From Stakelama marina (lineage in GTDB: Bacteria > Pseudomonadota > Alphaproteobacteria > Sphingomonadales > Sphingomonadaceae): a DNA stretch of 64,000 nt. Within the stretch, counting starts at the first letter, position 1; each line of letters begins with the position of its first letter. Under the pieces are notes generated by a model. That model made no database searches and was not told where the DNA came from. It was given only the letters and a program-made list of their open reading frames with translations. The position numbers and the translations under genes are program-made. This document shows, one piece after another, positions 5,935 to 14,568 of the stretch. The stretch covers positions 62,001 to 126,000 of the forward strand of contig NZ_JAGRQC010000001.1 in NCBI RefSeq assembly GCF_018122655.1. The letters are read 5' to 3'.

Positions 5935-8688
5935 GTGAGCCTGAACCTCAACAGCAGCCTGGCAGGGCTAAGCCTGCTCACCGGATCGAACAGCTTCGCG
6001 AGTTTCGGTTCGGGCGCGCTCACATTCGAAACACGCGCCGTTCGAGAGGCAAAGGTGGCCTTTTCCACACCTGCCACCACGCCGCCATGGAAGCAGGCGC
6101 AGCCGAATACGACACTTTCCGCCCAGGTTTCCGCGATCCGCCGGCTTTCGACGATCATCGACACCAGGGTGGGCGACGGGCAGAAGCTGACGCCCGATGT
6201 CGCCACCGCGTTCACGACCTACAAGGCGCTGGACAGTCTGCGCGCGCTGGCCGAAGCGGCGGTCGCAGGGCCGACCGCATCGGTGCGCGAGACGTTGCAG
6301 GGCGTGTTTTCGAAAGGCCTGACCGACCTTCAGAACTTTCTTGGCAGCGCAGGCGGCGACAAGCTCGCCATCGCGTTCGATCAGCCGAGCCGCAGCGTCA
6401 AATCGGTCGCGATCGACGCGGCAGGGACGATCGGCGAGACGCTGGGCAAGGGCGTCGCCGATGCGCGCGACGCGCCGCTTGCCGCGCTCAGCGGCACCGA
6501 ACAGTTCGCGATCACGATCAAGCGCGGCACCGCCAGCGATACGATCAACGTCGATCTGGCGGGCGGCCCACAGCCGCCGACGCTCGATTCCGTTTCCGAA
6601 GCCATCAACGGTGCGATTGCGGCGGTTCCGCTCCGCAATCCCGACGGCAGCGTCAATCTCGACGCGAATGGCAATCCGGTGCCGCGCTGGCTGGTCCGCT
6701 TCGTGCCCGACAAGAGCACCGGAAGCTGGGGCTTCAGGGTCGAGAATCCGGGGCTGGAAGAAGTCTCTATCGACCAGATCGGCGGCAAGGATGCGCTGAT
6801 GGTCGCCACCGGTCTGACCGGCCTCGACGCGCCGTCCTCGGCCCAGGTGATGCGCATCGACGACCCTGCCGGCGCGGCGACGCGGCGTACCTTGTCGAAC
6901 ATTTCCGCGCTCGACCGGCTGGCGACCGAGCGCGCCGAACTCAACGCGCCCAAATATGCGCCGATCGAGGGCGTGGAGGCAGCGCCGACCGACCGCTTCG
7001 CGGCTACATCCGCTCGCGCGATGGCGACCGCTTCGGACGGGTCGAGCTATATCGTCGGCACCACGGCGGGCGATCTCGGCGCCAATCGCGTCGCCGGGTC
7101 GCAGGATCTGTTCCTCACCAAGGTCGATAGCGAGGGCAATGTCCTGTGGCAGCGCGAACTCGGTGCGACCGGATCGGCCGAGGGCGCTGCGGTCAGCATC
7201 GGGCCGGACGGCCAGGTCGTCGTGGCGGGCACGGTCACCGGCATGTTCGACGGGGACAATGCCGATGGCGACATGCTCGTCGCACGCTTCGACGCCAATG
7301 GTGACGAGCTGTCCTCCACGCTGGTGCGCGCGCTTGGCAGCGACACCGCGACAGCGGTCACGGTCGGCGGCGACGGCGCGATCTATGTCGGCGGCAAGAC
7401 GTCGAGTGGCGGCGGCGATGCATTCATCGCACGGCTGGATGCCGATGGCAGCCTGCGCGAGCGGCGGCGCATCGACAGCGGGGGCGGCGACACGCTGAAC
7501 GCACTGGCGATCGGGCAAGGCGGCGAACTGCTCGCGCTGACGCGAGAGGGCAGCACCGCGAAGGTGCGCCGGATCGATGCCGCCTCGCTTGCCACCGATC
7601 TCGGCGAATTCGCGCTGGGACAGGCCGATGCACGGGCGATTGCGGTTGCAGATGACGGCACCATCGCGGTCGGCGGCGCCGCCTCTGCAGCGTTGAACGG
7701 CGGACAGGTCAACAGCATGGCCGGCGGTCGCGACGGGTTCGTGGCGCGTCTTTCGGCCGATCTCGCCAGCGCCGATATTTCCTATGTCGGGACGGGCGGC
7801 GACGACCAGATCGACAGCCTCTCCTTTATGAACGGCTCGCTGTATGCCGGCGGGCGAACGACGGGCGATCTCGGCGCGACGCGGCGCGGCGCCGTGGACG
7901 GCTTCGTTACCCGTCTCGACGCCGCGACCGGCGCGATCGCGAGCAACCAGCAATTCGGCCTTTCCGCGCATCGTACCGAACCGGTTCGCGTTACTGCGGC
8001 GACGGGCGGATCGACCGTGCTCGGCGCGCTTGGCCTGCACAGGGGTGTCGTGACCGACCAGAATTCGGTCAAGCTGACCGCGCAGACCAGCTTGCGCGCA
8101 GGAGATCAGTTTTCGATCCGGGTCGACGACGGTGCGGTGCGCCGCATTACGATCGACGCCGACGAGACGCTGACGACGCTGTCGGCAAAGGTGAGCAAGA
8201 TAACCGGTTCGAAAGCGACGGTAACGACGCCCGGCAGCGATGGGCAGCGCACGCTCAGCATCAGCGCCAAGCCCGGCAGCACGATCGAGTTGATCGCTGG
8301 TTCCGAAGGACGCGATGCGCTCGAAAAACTCGGTCTGCCCGCCGCAAAACTGGTTGCGCCGCCGGCCTATGACGTGAACGCGCCCAAGGTGACGCCGGGC
8401 GGCAGCTATGGCCTCGATCTCACCCATGCGCTCGACCTGTCGACGAAGGAAGGCGCGGCGCTTGCGCTGAAACGCGTGAAGAGCGCGATTTCGATGACCC
8501 AGACGGCGTATCGTTCGCTTTATTGGGACAGCAGCAAGGCGTCGATCGTCAATGGCAGCGCAGGCGGGGCGGGCAGCGTGTCCGCCTATCAGCAGGCGCA
8601 GATCGCCCGGTATCAGGATGCACTTACCCGCATCAGCGGCCTGACCGCCTCGTTCAGTACGGGCGGCGGCACAATGTTCGGTTTCTGA
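5935..8688 (+). CDS. Large axial-type flagellar protein with inserted beta-propeller repeats
   Basis: 917 aa, no recognised gene name. The N-terminus (MSLNLNSSLAGLSLLTGSNS) has no signal peptide. About residues 165-210 and 705-750 resemble flagellin/FliD 'IN' modules (for example FSIRVDDGAVRRITIDADET followed by LTTLSAKVSKI). Between them, roughly residues 350-680, is a run of SBBP-like propeller repeats: alternating 'DGSxYIVGTT'-type strands and 'DLFLTKVDSEGNVLW'-type strands recur five or more times. The C-terminus (TQTAYRSLYWD, then YQQAQIARYQDALTRISGL) is helical, as in flagellar axial proteins. The GTG start lies just before flgB in the same operon and divergent from fliG. I infer secretion by the flagellar apparatus and a surface-exposed propeller; no activity can be stated. 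Confidence 0.7.
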   Translation: MSLNLNSSLAGLSLLTGSNSFASFGSGALTFETRAVREAKVAFSTPATTPPWKQAQPNTTLSAQVSAIRRLSTIIDTRVGDGQKLTPDVATAFTTYKALDSLRALAEAAVAGPTASVRETLQGVFSKGLTDLQNFLGSAGGDKLAIAFDQPSRSVKSVAIDAAGTIGETLGKGVADARDAPLAALSGTEQFAITIKRGTASDTINVDLAGGPQPPTLDSVSEAINGAIAAVPLRNPDGSVNLDANGNPVPRWLVRFVPDKSTGSWGFRVENPGLEEVSIDQIGGKDALMVATGLTGLDAPSSAQVMRIDDPAGAATRRTLSNISALDRLATERAELNAPKYAPIEGVEAAPTDRFAATSARAMATASDGSSYIVGTTAGDLGANRVAGSQDLFLTKVDSEGNVLWQRELGATGSAEGAAVSIGPDGQVVVAGTVTGMFDGDNADGDMLVARFDANGDELSSTLVRALGSDTATAVTVGGDGAIYVGGKTSSGGGDAFIARLDADGSLRERRRIDSGGGDTLNALAIGQGGELLALTREGSTAKVRRIDAASLATDLGEFALGQADARAIAVADDGTIAVGGAASAALNGGQVNSMAGGRDGFVARLSADLASADISYVGTGGDDQIDSLSFMNGSLYAGGRTTGDLGATRRGAVDGFVTRLDAATGAIASNQQFGLSAHRTEPVRVTAATGGSTVLGALGLHRGVVTDQNSVKLTAQTSLRAGDQFSIRVDDGAVRRITIDADETLTTLSAKVSKITGSKATVTTPGSDGQRTLSISAKPGSTIELIAGSEGRDALEKLGLPAAKLVAPPAYDVNAPKVTPGGSYGLDLTHALDLSTKEGAALALKRVKSAISMTQTAYRSLYWDSSKASIVNGSAGGAGSVSAYQQAQIARYQDALTRISGLTASFSTGGGTMFGF

Positions 8689-8708
8689 CTTTTTTGGGGA
8701 TTGTACGA

Positions 8709-9128
8709 ATGACCGATACCACACCCGCAATCATGCGCGGCATTGGCGTCGCGATGAAGCACCTGTCCGAGCGGCAGCACGTCGTGGCGCAGAATATCGC
8801 CAACGGCGATACGCCCGGATACAAGGCGCGAGAGGTTACCGCACCGAGCTTTGCCGGCATGGTCGACGCGGCCGGTGGCCCGCATGTCGCGCGGCCCACG
8901 GTACAGATCAGCAGCGCGATGAAGGCGCTTGGCGCGACGCAGCGCACCGGCGGCAACGTCGTGCTCGACGAAAACGTCACGGAAACGAAGCCCGACGGCA
9001 ACAATGTGACGCTGGAAGAACAGGTGATGAAGCTCGGTTCGATCCAGGCCGACTTCACCGCGCTTACCAATCTGTATCGCAAGCAGATGCAGCTTCTGAA
9101 AACCGCGACCGGCCGCGGCAACGGCTGA
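8709..9128 (+). CDS. flgB: Flagellar proximal rod protein FlgB
   Basis: 139 aa, typical FlgB. It is the first rod subunit above the MS-ring/FliE junction. The diagnostic rod/hook N-terminal motif is clear (RQHVVAQNIANGDTPGYKAR) and the C-terminal helix contains LEEQVMKLGSIQADF. The ATG was chosen because the family N-terminus starts there and a GGGGA stretch precedes it; the frame is open further upstream into the propeller gene's 3' end, without homology. Usual partners flgC and fliE are about 5 kb away on the other strand, so the common flgB-flgC-fliE unit is split. Confidence 0.93.
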   Translation: MTDTTPAIMRGIGVAMKHLSERQHVVAQNIANGDTPGYKAREVTAPSFAGMVDAAGGPHVARPTVQISSAMKALGATQRTGGNVVLDENVTETKPDGNNVTLEEQVMKLGSIQADFTALTNLYRKQMQLLKTATGRGNG

Positions 9129-9149
9129 TCCGCTGCGGACAATATAAAA

Positions 9150-9187
9150 GGGGCGCCGCATCCAGAGCCGGATGCGGCACCCCTTTT
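9150..9187. terminator. Bidirectional hairpin terminator between flgB and flgN
   Basis: A 14-bp stem with one mismatch, GGGGCGCCGCATCC pairing with GGATGCGGCACCCC around a 6-base loop, is followed by TTTTT on the plus strand and preceded by AAAA (a T run on the minus strand). It sits between two convergent genes and can terminate both. Confidence 0.85.
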
Positions 9188-9209
9188 TCGTTGGCGGTGG
9201 CCAGGCGGA

Positions 9210-9632
9210 TCAGAGCCGCGTGTTCACCGAGATCGGGCTGGAACCGTCGCGCGCGAACAGCGCGCCCGTCGCCTGATAGCTGAGCCCGCGATTACCCGTC
9301 AGGCGCTTGGCCTCGGCCGATACCGCGTCGATCATTTCGTTCGACAGGCTGAGCTGCCGGTCGAGCACCCCCGCATTGACGATCGCTGCATCGCGCAGCG
9401 CGGCCATCGCGTCGCTGAGCGCTGTGCTGTCGGCTTCGTCGAGCTTCGTCACCCAATCGGCCGATTCACGGTTCAGCCGTGCGACTTCGGTTTCCAGCCG
9501 TGCGACGAGGCGCGTTTTGGCCGCGGCGATTTCGGCATGGTCGGTATGGCGTCCGCGACCCGTCAGTTCGTTGCTTTCCTCTTCCATCAGCGCGGCCAGC
9601 GAGCGCGCGGTGTCGAGCATCTCTTCGATCAT
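9210..9632 (-). CDS. FlgN-like flagellar export chaperone (tentative)
   Basis: 140 aa, largely helical with a Glu/Arg-rich coiled coil (ALMEEESNELTGRGRHTDHA ... AAKTRLVARLETEVARLNRE). It fits FlgN, the chaperone for hook-associated proteins FlgK and FlgL, in length, predicted helicity and the N-terminal EEE/L pattern. Context agrees: it is the last gene after flgI and flgJ, and its ATG overlaps the flgJ stop (ATGA). FlgN sequences diverge widely, so this is an assignment by context. FlgK and FlgL are not in the window. Confidence 0.6.
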   Translation of the reverse strand: MIEEMLDTARSLAALMEEESNELTGRGRHTDHAEIAAAKTRLVARLETEVARLNRESADWVTKLDEADSTALSDAMAALRDAAIVNAGVLDRQLSLSNEMIDAVSAEAKRLTGNRGLSYQATGALFARDGSSPISVNTRL

Positions 9633-9922
9633 TGCGATCCTCCCTGCATCCGTATCATCTGTTCCATGACGTTCGGTGCGAGCCCGATGCCGCCGCGGCG
9701 GGCAATCTCTCCACCGAGTTTTTCGGCGAGCATCCCGCGAAACATCTCTTCGCCGTGCCCGCCCGAAAACTGGTCTCCCATATCGACGCTTTCGAGCATC
9801 AGCTTGGACATCTCGCCAAGGAAGACGGCTTCGAATTCCTGCGCGGTGCGACCGATATCGGCCTTTGCGGTGGGCAGTTGCGGTCCTTGCGGCAGCGCGC
9901 CCGGCGGGGTGATGCGATCCAT
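9629..9922 (-). CDS. flgJ: FlgJ-type rod-binding protein without muramidase domain
   Basis: 97 aa. It matches only the N-terminal rod-capping domain of FlgJ: AQEFEAVFLGEMSKLMLESV, then GGHGEEMFRGMLAEKLGGEI and the C-terminal PNVMEQMIRMQG. The C-terminal peptidoglycan hydrolase domain of enterobacterial FlgJ is absent, as is usual in alphaproteobacteria, where a separate lytic enzyme does that job. It overlaps flgI by one base (TAATG) and flgN by four. Confidence 0.88.
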   Translation of the reverse strand: MDRITPPGALPQGPQLPTAKADIGRTAQEFEAVFLGEMSKLMLESVDMGDQFSGGHGEEMFRGMLAEKLGGEIARRGGIGLAPNVMEQMIRMQGGSQ

Positions 9923-11031
9923 TATTGTACCTCGATATCTGCCTGAAGCGCGCCGGCACCCTTCAGCGCCTGAAGAATGGTGATGAGGTCGCGCGGGCTG
10001 ACGCCCAGGCTGTTCAGGCCGCCGACGAGCGTCTTGAGCGTTGCGCCCTGGTCGAGCATGGCGAGCGATGCGCCGTTGCCGTCATCGACTGCAATCTGCG
10101 TTCGCGGCAGCACCTTGGTCTGGCCGGCCCGCGCGAACGGCGCGGGTTGCGAAGCGATCGGACTTTCCGAAACGCTGATCGTAAGGCCGCCCTGCGCGAT
10201 GGCGACGGGGCTGATCTTCACATCGGCGCTCATCACGACGGTACCGGCCGCTTCGTTGACGACAATGCGCGCAGGCTGATCGACCGCGACCGAAATATTC
10301 TCGATCTGCGGCAGCAACTCGACGAGCGAACCCTGATAGGCGCCGCGCGGGGCGATTTCGACGGTGGCCGGGTCCAGCATCCGCGCCACGCCCGAAAAGC
10401 GCTGGTTGATCGCGCTGGCGATACGCTGCGCGGTCGTGAAGTCGGGGTTCTTGAGCGCGAGCTTGAGCGTCGTTGCGGAGGCCAGGGCATAGGGCACTTC
10501 GCGTTCGACGATGGCGCCGCCCGCGATCCGTGCCGAGGTGGAGACGCCGCGGCTGATATTGGCGGCGGCGCCCTGGGCCTTGAAGCCGGAGACGGCGACC
10601 GGCCCTTGCGCGACTGCGTAGATCTCTCCGTCGAGAGCGCGCAGCGGCGATACGAGCAGCGTGCCGCCCTGCAGACTGGTTGCATCGCCCAGCGCAGATA
10701 CCTGCACGTCGATGCGCGAGCCCGACCGGGCAAAGGCCGGCATGGTGGCGGTGATCGACACGGCGGCGACGTTCTTCGTGCGCAACTGCGTGTCGCGTAC
10801 GCTCACGCCCATGCGCTCGAGCATCGCCTGCATCGATTCCTCGGTGAAGGGGACGTTGCGGATACGGTCGCCGGTGCCGGCAAGGCCGACAACTAGGCCA
10901 TAGCCGACAAGCTGGTTCGGCCGGACATTCTCGACATCGACAATGTCCTTGATGCGCGAATTGGCCTGTGCCGGCTGCGTGCCGACCGCGATCAGCGCCA
11001 TGAGCGCCGCTATCAGAACGGTGATGCGCAT
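9922..11031 (-). CDS. flgI: Flagellar P-ring protein FlgI
   Basis: 369 aa, normal length. FlgI forms the periplasmic P-ring bushing around the rod. A Sec signal peptide is visible (MRITVLIAALMALIAVGTQP, with AQA before the mature SRIKDIVDVE). The family signature RPNQLVGYGLVVGLAGTGD and conserved SALGDATSLQGGTLL follow, with the usual C-terminal ending LKGAGALQADIEVQ. It is divergent from fliX, the arrangement known in Caulobacter. FlgH (L-ring) and FlgA are not in this window. Confidence 0.96.
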   Translation of the reverse strand: MRITVLIAALMALIAVGTQPAQANSRIKDIVDVENVRPNQLVGYGLVVGLAGTGDRIRNVPFTEESMQAMLERMGVSVRDTQLRTKNVAAVSITATMPAFARSGSRIDVQVSALGDATSLQGGTLLVSPLRALDGEIYAVAQGPVAVSGFKAQGAAANISRGVSTSARIAGGAIVEREVPYALASATTLKLALKNPDFTTAQRIASAINQRFSGVARMLDPATVEIAPRGAYQGSLVELLPQIENISVAVDQPARIVVNEAAGTVVMSADVKISPVAIAQGGLTISVSESPIASQPAPFARAGQTKVLPRTQIAVDDGNGASLAMLDQGATLKTLVGGLNSLGVSPRDLITILQALKGAGALQADIEVQ

Positions 11032-11067
11032 ATTCTCCCTCTCTTCTGCGCAACGGGTCTATTTTTG

Positions 11068-11082
11068 TCTTATAGGATAAGA
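11068..11082 (-). promoter_or_regulatory. Putative flgI promoter element TCCTATAAG within TCTTAT/ATAAGA inverted repeat
   Basis: On the minus strand the sequence reads TTATCCTATAAGACA; the TCCTATAA core lies about 40-46 bases before the flgI ATG. It sits inside a 15-base inverted repeat (TCTTAT-AGG-ATAAGA). Position and core match the elements ahead of fliF, fliG, motA and the chemoreceptor gene. It also lies 36-50 bases before the divergent fliX start. Confidence 0.45.
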
Positions 11083-11117
11083 AGAGGGTGCAGATTGGCG
11101 CCCGGCAGGAGTTTATC

Positions 11118-11528
11118 GTGCAAATCGGCGCGCTACCGCCTGTCCCCCGCATTCTTGCGGCGATGGCTGTGAAGACCGACCCGTTCGCGGGCGGTGAGGA
11201 ACAGGCCGCGCCTGCTCCGGTGCCGCAACCGACCGCGCAACCGGGCCAGCCGCTCGGTTCGCTTCAGATGCTTGTAACGCTTGCCGCGATCGACCCCGAA
11301 AAGGAGCGCCGCCGCCAGATGGCTGAAAATGGGAAACGCGGCCTCGACCAGCTCGAGGCGCTGCACGCCGAACTGGTTGCGGGTCAGCTGACGCCGCAGC
11401 GGCTGGAGCAGCTCGCCGACTGGGTCCGCCAGGCCGAGACACCGGCCGATCCGGTGCTTGCCGGCATCATGTCCGAAATCGAACTGCGCGTCCGCGTGGA
11501 ACTGGCGAAGCTCGACATCGAAATCTGA
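11118..11528 (+). CDS. fliX: Flagellar assembly regulator FliX
   Basis: 136 aa. In Caulobacter FliX is the trans-acting partner of FlbD that couples early basal-body assembly to class III/IV transcription. The C-terminal two thirds match the family: a helix beginning LGSLQMLVTL, then ERRRQMAENGKRGLDQLEAL, HAELVAGQLTPQRLEQLADW and ending SEIELRVRVELAKL. The GTG at 11118 was chosen because AGGAG sits 6 bases before it; a GTG ten codons upstream lacks such a site. The divergent fliX-flgI pair is conserved with Caulobacter. Its presence supports naming the 666-2018 regulator FlbD. Confidence 0.88.
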   Translation: MQIGALPPVPRILAAMAVKTDPFAGGEEQAAPAPVPQPTAQPGQPLGSLQMLVTLAAIDPEKERRRQMAENGKRGLDQLEALHAELVAGQLTPQRLEQLADWVRQAETPADPVLAGIMSEIELRVRVELAKLDIEI

Positions 11529-11579
11529 GGCGAACCTGCCTTTTTCAGCGTCAGCAAGGGCCGGACGATCCGCTCGTCT

Positions 11580-12650
11580 CTAGCGCTTCTGGCGTGCCAG
11601 TCGCATGACATAACCGATGATTTCCGCGACCGCCGAATAATGTTCGGTGGGGATCGGCTTGTCGAGATCGGCACTGGCGTAGAGCGCACGCGCAAGCGGC
11701 GGGCTTTCGATCACCGGAATGCCGGCACCGGTCGCGATTTCGCGGATCTTGAAAGCGACGGCATCGACACCCTTCGCCACGACGGTCGGCGCTGCCATCT
11801 GGCCATGGTCATATTTCAGTGCGACCGCATAGTGGGTCGGGTTGGTGATGACGACGCTCGCTTCGGGCACCTTGGACATCATACGCCTTTTGGCGCGCTC
11901 CATGCCGATCGAGCGCACCTTCGCCTTGATCTTCGGATCACCCTCGGCCTCCTTGTGCTCGTCGCGGATTTCCTGAAGCGACATGCGCATCTTCTTGAGG
12001 AATGCGCGGCGCTGATAGACGAAATCGAACAGTGCCAGCGCCGCGACGAGCAGCGTGGCGGCCTTCACCATCATGAAGACCAGGCTTGCGACCATCGCTC
12101 CGACCGAACCGACCGGCGCGCCGACCAGCGTCTCGATCCCGCGCGCGCGCGGCCAGATGACGATCAGGACGACACAACTGATGAGCGCGAACTTGGCGAG
12201 CGTCTTCGCGAACTCGACAAAGGCCTGTTTGCCGAACAGGCGCTTGGCGCCAGCCATCGGCGACAACTTGTTCCATTTGAGCTTGAGCCGCGACCAGGCG
12301 AGGGTGGGGCGGCCCTGCAGGAACATCGTCAGCAGCGCGAAGAATACGAGCAGCAGCAGGAGCGGCCCGATCGCGAGCGCAACCTGACCCATCAGGGTGG
12401 AGGCGAAAAGCTGAGCGCCGCCGCCGGTGCGCAGCGAAAAGTCGTCGGCATCGCCCCACAGCTTCACGAACAGCGTCAGCATGCGAGAGATGGTCCATGC
12501 CCCCATCCCGCCGGTAACCACCACGGCGGCCACGAACATGCTCGCATGCCGCATCTCGGGGGCACTGGCGACATCGCCCTTTTCCCGCGCGTCGGAGAGC
12601 TTTTTGTCGGTTGGGTCGTGTGTCTTTTCGCTGTCGTCGCTATCGGCCAT
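11580..12650 (-). CDS. flhB: Flagellar export protein FlhB
   Basis: 356 aa, normal FlhB length. FlhB is the export-gate component that switches substrate specificity from rod/hook to filament proteins by self-cleavage. Visible are the N-terminal EKTHDPTDKKLSDAREKGDV signature, four hydrophobic membrane segments and the cytoplasmic domain with the autocleavage motif NPTH (Asn270). It is the last gene of flgC-fliE-fliQ-fliR-flhB and starts 4 bases after the fliR stop. Confidence 0.97.
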   Translation of the reverse strand: MADSDDSEKTHDPTDKKLSDAREKGDVASAPEMRHASMFVAAVVVTGGMGAWTISRMLTLFVKLWGDADDFSLRTGGGAQLFASTLMGQVALAIGPLLLLLVFFALLTMFLQGRPTLAWSRLKLKWNKLSPMAGAKRLFGKQAFVEFAKTLAKFALISCVVLIVIWPRARGIETLVGAPVGSVGAMVASLVFMMVKAATLLVAALALFDFVYQRRAFLKKMRMSLQEIRDEHKEAEGDPKIKAKVRSIGMERAKRRMMSKVPEASVVITNPTHYAVALKYDHGQMAAPTVVAKGVDAVAFKIREIATGAGIPVIESPPLARALYASADLDKPIPTEHYSAVAEIIGYVMRLARQKR

Positions 12651-12654
12651 CGCG

Positions 12655-13404
12655 TCAGCTCCAGCCGCTCTGCATCCAGCCCGTCATCGCATCGGCAAAG
12701 CCGGTCAGCACCGCGCCGATAATCGTCGCAAACAGCGCGAGGCCAAGCAGGATGTTCAGCGGTTGTGCGATGAAGAAGACCTGGATCGTCGGCGCAAGAC
12801 GGGCCGACAGCCCCAGCGCGACGTTGAACACGATGCCGTACACGATCAGCGGCGCCGCCAGGCTTACGCCCAGCGCCATCGCGCGCGTGACCGTGGCAAC
12901 GGCAAGCTTGGCGAAATCGTCGGCCGGAGGAAGACCGCCGACCGGAAAGACATTGTAGCTGTTGACCATCGCCGCGATCCACAGATGGTGCACGCCCATT
13001 GCCAGGCACACCACGACGGCGGCCACGCTCACGACCTTGGCCATCACCGGCACCTGTCCGCCCAGCCCGGCATCGGGCACGACGGCCGAGGTCAGGCCGG
13101 TCTGCAGGCTCATCACCGATCCGGCAATGGTGATGGCGAGGAACATGATCCGCACCATCATGCCAAGCGCCAGCCCGGTCGCGAGTTCTGCCACCACCGT
13201 GGCGGCGAGCTTGGCGTCGCTGCCGACCTCGGGCACCTGCGGGCCGAGCAGGCCGTACAGCCCGAGCGAAAGCCCGAGCGCGATGAGCAGACGGATCTGG
13301 CCCGGTACCGCATCGTCCGAAAAGACGGGCAGCATCATCAGTACCGCGCCCAATCGTGCGAACACGATCAGGAAGCTCGATGCCTGGGCGGGAAGGTCGG
13401 CCAC
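12655..13404 (-). CDS. fliR: Flagellar export protein FliR
   Basis: 249 aa, highly hydrophobic, about six membrane segments. FliR is part of the FliPQR export channel. Family features include the N-terminal FARLGAVLMMLPVFSDDAVP, the GLALGMMVRIMFLAITIAGS segment and the C-terminal PTIQVFFIAQPLNILLGLAL. It lies between fliQ and flhB with gaps of about 5 bases on each side, indicating a tight operon. Confidence 0.95.
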   Translation of the reverse strand: MADLPAQASSFLIVFARLGAVLMMLPVFSDDAVPGQIRLLIALGLSLGLYGLLGPQVPEVGSDAKLAATVVAELATGLALGMMVRIMFLAITIAGSVMSLQTGLTSAVVPDAGLGGQVPVMAKVVSVAAVVVCLAMGVHHLWIAAMVNSYNVFPVGGLPPADDFAKLAVATVTRAMALGVSLAAPLIVYGIVFNVALGLSARLAPTIQVFFIAQPLNILLGLALFATIIGAVLTGFADAMTGWMQSGWS

Positions 13405-13409
13405 GCCGG

Positions 13410-13673
13410 TCAGCCGGTCACGATCTTGTCGCTGATCTGCGTCATGAAATGCGACATCGCGTCGCCGATCATCGGCAGGCAGAGCAGCAGGACGAAGCCC
13501 ATGACCATCAGCTTCGGCACGAAGGTCAGAGTCATTTCCTGAATCTGGGTGAGCGCCTGAAACAGGCCGATCGCCACGCCGATGATAAGCGACGTTATCA
13601 GCATCGGGCCGGCGATCGTCAGGATCAGGATCAGCGCGGCATGCGCGATCTCGATGGCGTCGGTGGCGTTCAT
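13410..13673 (-). CDS. fliQ: Flagellar export protein FliQ
   Basis: 87 aa with two transmembrane hairpins, typical FliQ. It contributes four copies to the FliPQR export pore. The conserved segment GPMLITSLIIGVAIGLFQAL followed by TQIQEMTLTFVPK identifies the family. The gene lies directly before fliR. Confidence 0.95.
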   Translation of the reverse strand: MNATDAIEIAHAALILILTIAGPMLITSLIIGVAIGLFQALTQIQEMTLTFVPKLMVMGFVLLLCLPMIGDAMSHFMTQISDKIVTG

Positions 13674-13694
13674 GGGATGTGTCCGGTGGCGCCG

Positions 13695-14018
13695 TCAGAT
13701 CTGCATGCGCATGATTTCGCCATAGGCGCTGACCACCCGGTCACGCACGGCGACAACGGTGTCGAGCGCGGTCTCGGCAGCGCCGATGGCGGTCACGACG
13801 TCGATCAGATCGCCCTTGCCGGCGACCTGCTTGATGCTCGCCTGTTCCGCACTGTGCAGCTTTCCGGCAGTGTCGGAGACGAGGTTGGATACCATCTCGC
13901 CAAAGCCGCCGGCGGCTTCGCCGTCGCCCGCGGGCGAGAGGCCGGACGGCTTCGAGGACGCAACACCGCCGATGGCGCGACCATAGGCGGCCGTCGCGTC
14001 GAAAGCACCGATAGACAT
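13695..14018 (-). CDS. fliE: Flagellar hook-basal body protein FliE
   Basis: 107 aa. FliE is the adaptor between MS-ring and proximal rod. The N-terminal third is low-complexity; the C-terminal half has the family pattern FGEMVSNLVSDTAGKLHSAE, then GKGDLIDVVTAIGAAETAL and a final VVAVRDRVVSAYGEIMRMQI. It follows flgC by 12 bases and precedes fliQ by 21 bases, in the usual flgC-fliE-fliQ order. Confidence 0.93.
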   Translation of the reverse strand: MSIGAFDATAAYGRAIGGVASSKPSGLSPAGDGEAAGGFGEMVSNLVSDTAGKLHSAEQASIKQVAGKGDLIDVVTAIGAAETALDTVVAVRDRVVSAYGEIMRMQI

Positions 14019-14030
14019 CTGGAAGTTTCC

Positions 14031-14438
14031 TTATTTGAGCAGGTCGATGGTGCGCATCGTCAGGCTGCGTGCAGCCTCGATGGCATTCAGATTGGCTTCG
14101 TAGGAACGCTGCGCCGATTTCATGTCGGCCGTTTCGATGAGCGAGTTGACGTTGGGCATCTTCACATAGCCTTCGGCATCTGCGGCCGGATTGCCGGGCT
14201 GATAGACGCGCGGCAGGTCCGACTGGTCCTCGCGGACGCCGGTCACCTTTACGCTGGTTCCACCGGTTGCACGGTCGACCTCGGCCTTGAACGTCGTCAC
14301 CTGGCGCCGATAGGGATCGCCGCCGGGCGTTTCCGAAACCGAATCCGCATTGGCGAGGTTTTCCGCGATTACCCGCATGCGCAGCGACTGCGCGCGCAGG
14401 CCCGAGGCGGAGATATCAACCGAAGTCTTCAGGTCCAT
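14031..14438 (-). CDS. flgC: Flagellar proximal rod protein FlgC
   Basis: 135 aa, normal FlgC. It has the rod N-terminal motif (ISASGLRAQSLRMRVIAENL followed by ANADS), the FlgC-specific ending VNSLIETADMKSAQRSYEAN, and the C-terminal ARSLTMRTIDLLK helix. First gene of a five-gene basal-body/export operon. Its rod partner flgB is on the opposite strand at 8709, an unusual separation. Confidence 0.96.
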   Translation of the reverse strand: MDLKTSVDISASGLRAQSLRMRVIAENLANADSVSETPGGDPYRRQVTTFKAEVDRATGGTSVKVTGVREDQSDLPRVYQPGNPAADAEGYVKMPNVNSLIETADMKSAQRSYEANLNAIEAARSLTMRTIDLLK

Positions 14439-14490
14439 CTTCGTCAGTTTCCCATTGCCGAGCCGCGGTTGGCGGCGCCGTTTTCTCTCT

Positions 14491-14543
14491 CATAGGAAAA
14501 TTTTGCCTAGTGGCGGCCGGGGCAGGGACTTTTCTTCCTAGGA
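14491..14543. promoter_or_regulatory. Divergent flgC / fliN2 control region with palindromes
   Basis: The 130-base gap between divergent starts holds two symmetric stretches. TAGG-AAAATTTT-gCCTA (14493-14509) contains, on the minus strand, TTTTCCTATGAG, a one-mismatch version of the TCCTATAA element seen elsewhere. A second perfect palindrome, TCCTAGGA, is at 14536-14543. A GGCAAAATTTT run on the minus strand also resembles the GGCAAAAATTT near fliF. Regulatory function is inferred from symmetry and location. Confidence 0.35.
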
Positions 14544-14568
14544 TGGATGCGAGGGAGAAATTGTTGCC

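Noticed and set aside
5968..8730. A 920-codon open frame antisense to the propeller gene
   Set aside because: Arg/Ala/Asp-rich translation without any family resemblance; long antisense frames are common in GC-rich DNA and the plus-strand gene has clear repeats and context.
11528..11545. Terminator between fliX and flhB (AGGC-GAACCT-GCCT then TTTT)
   Set aside because: A 4-bp stem is too short to support.
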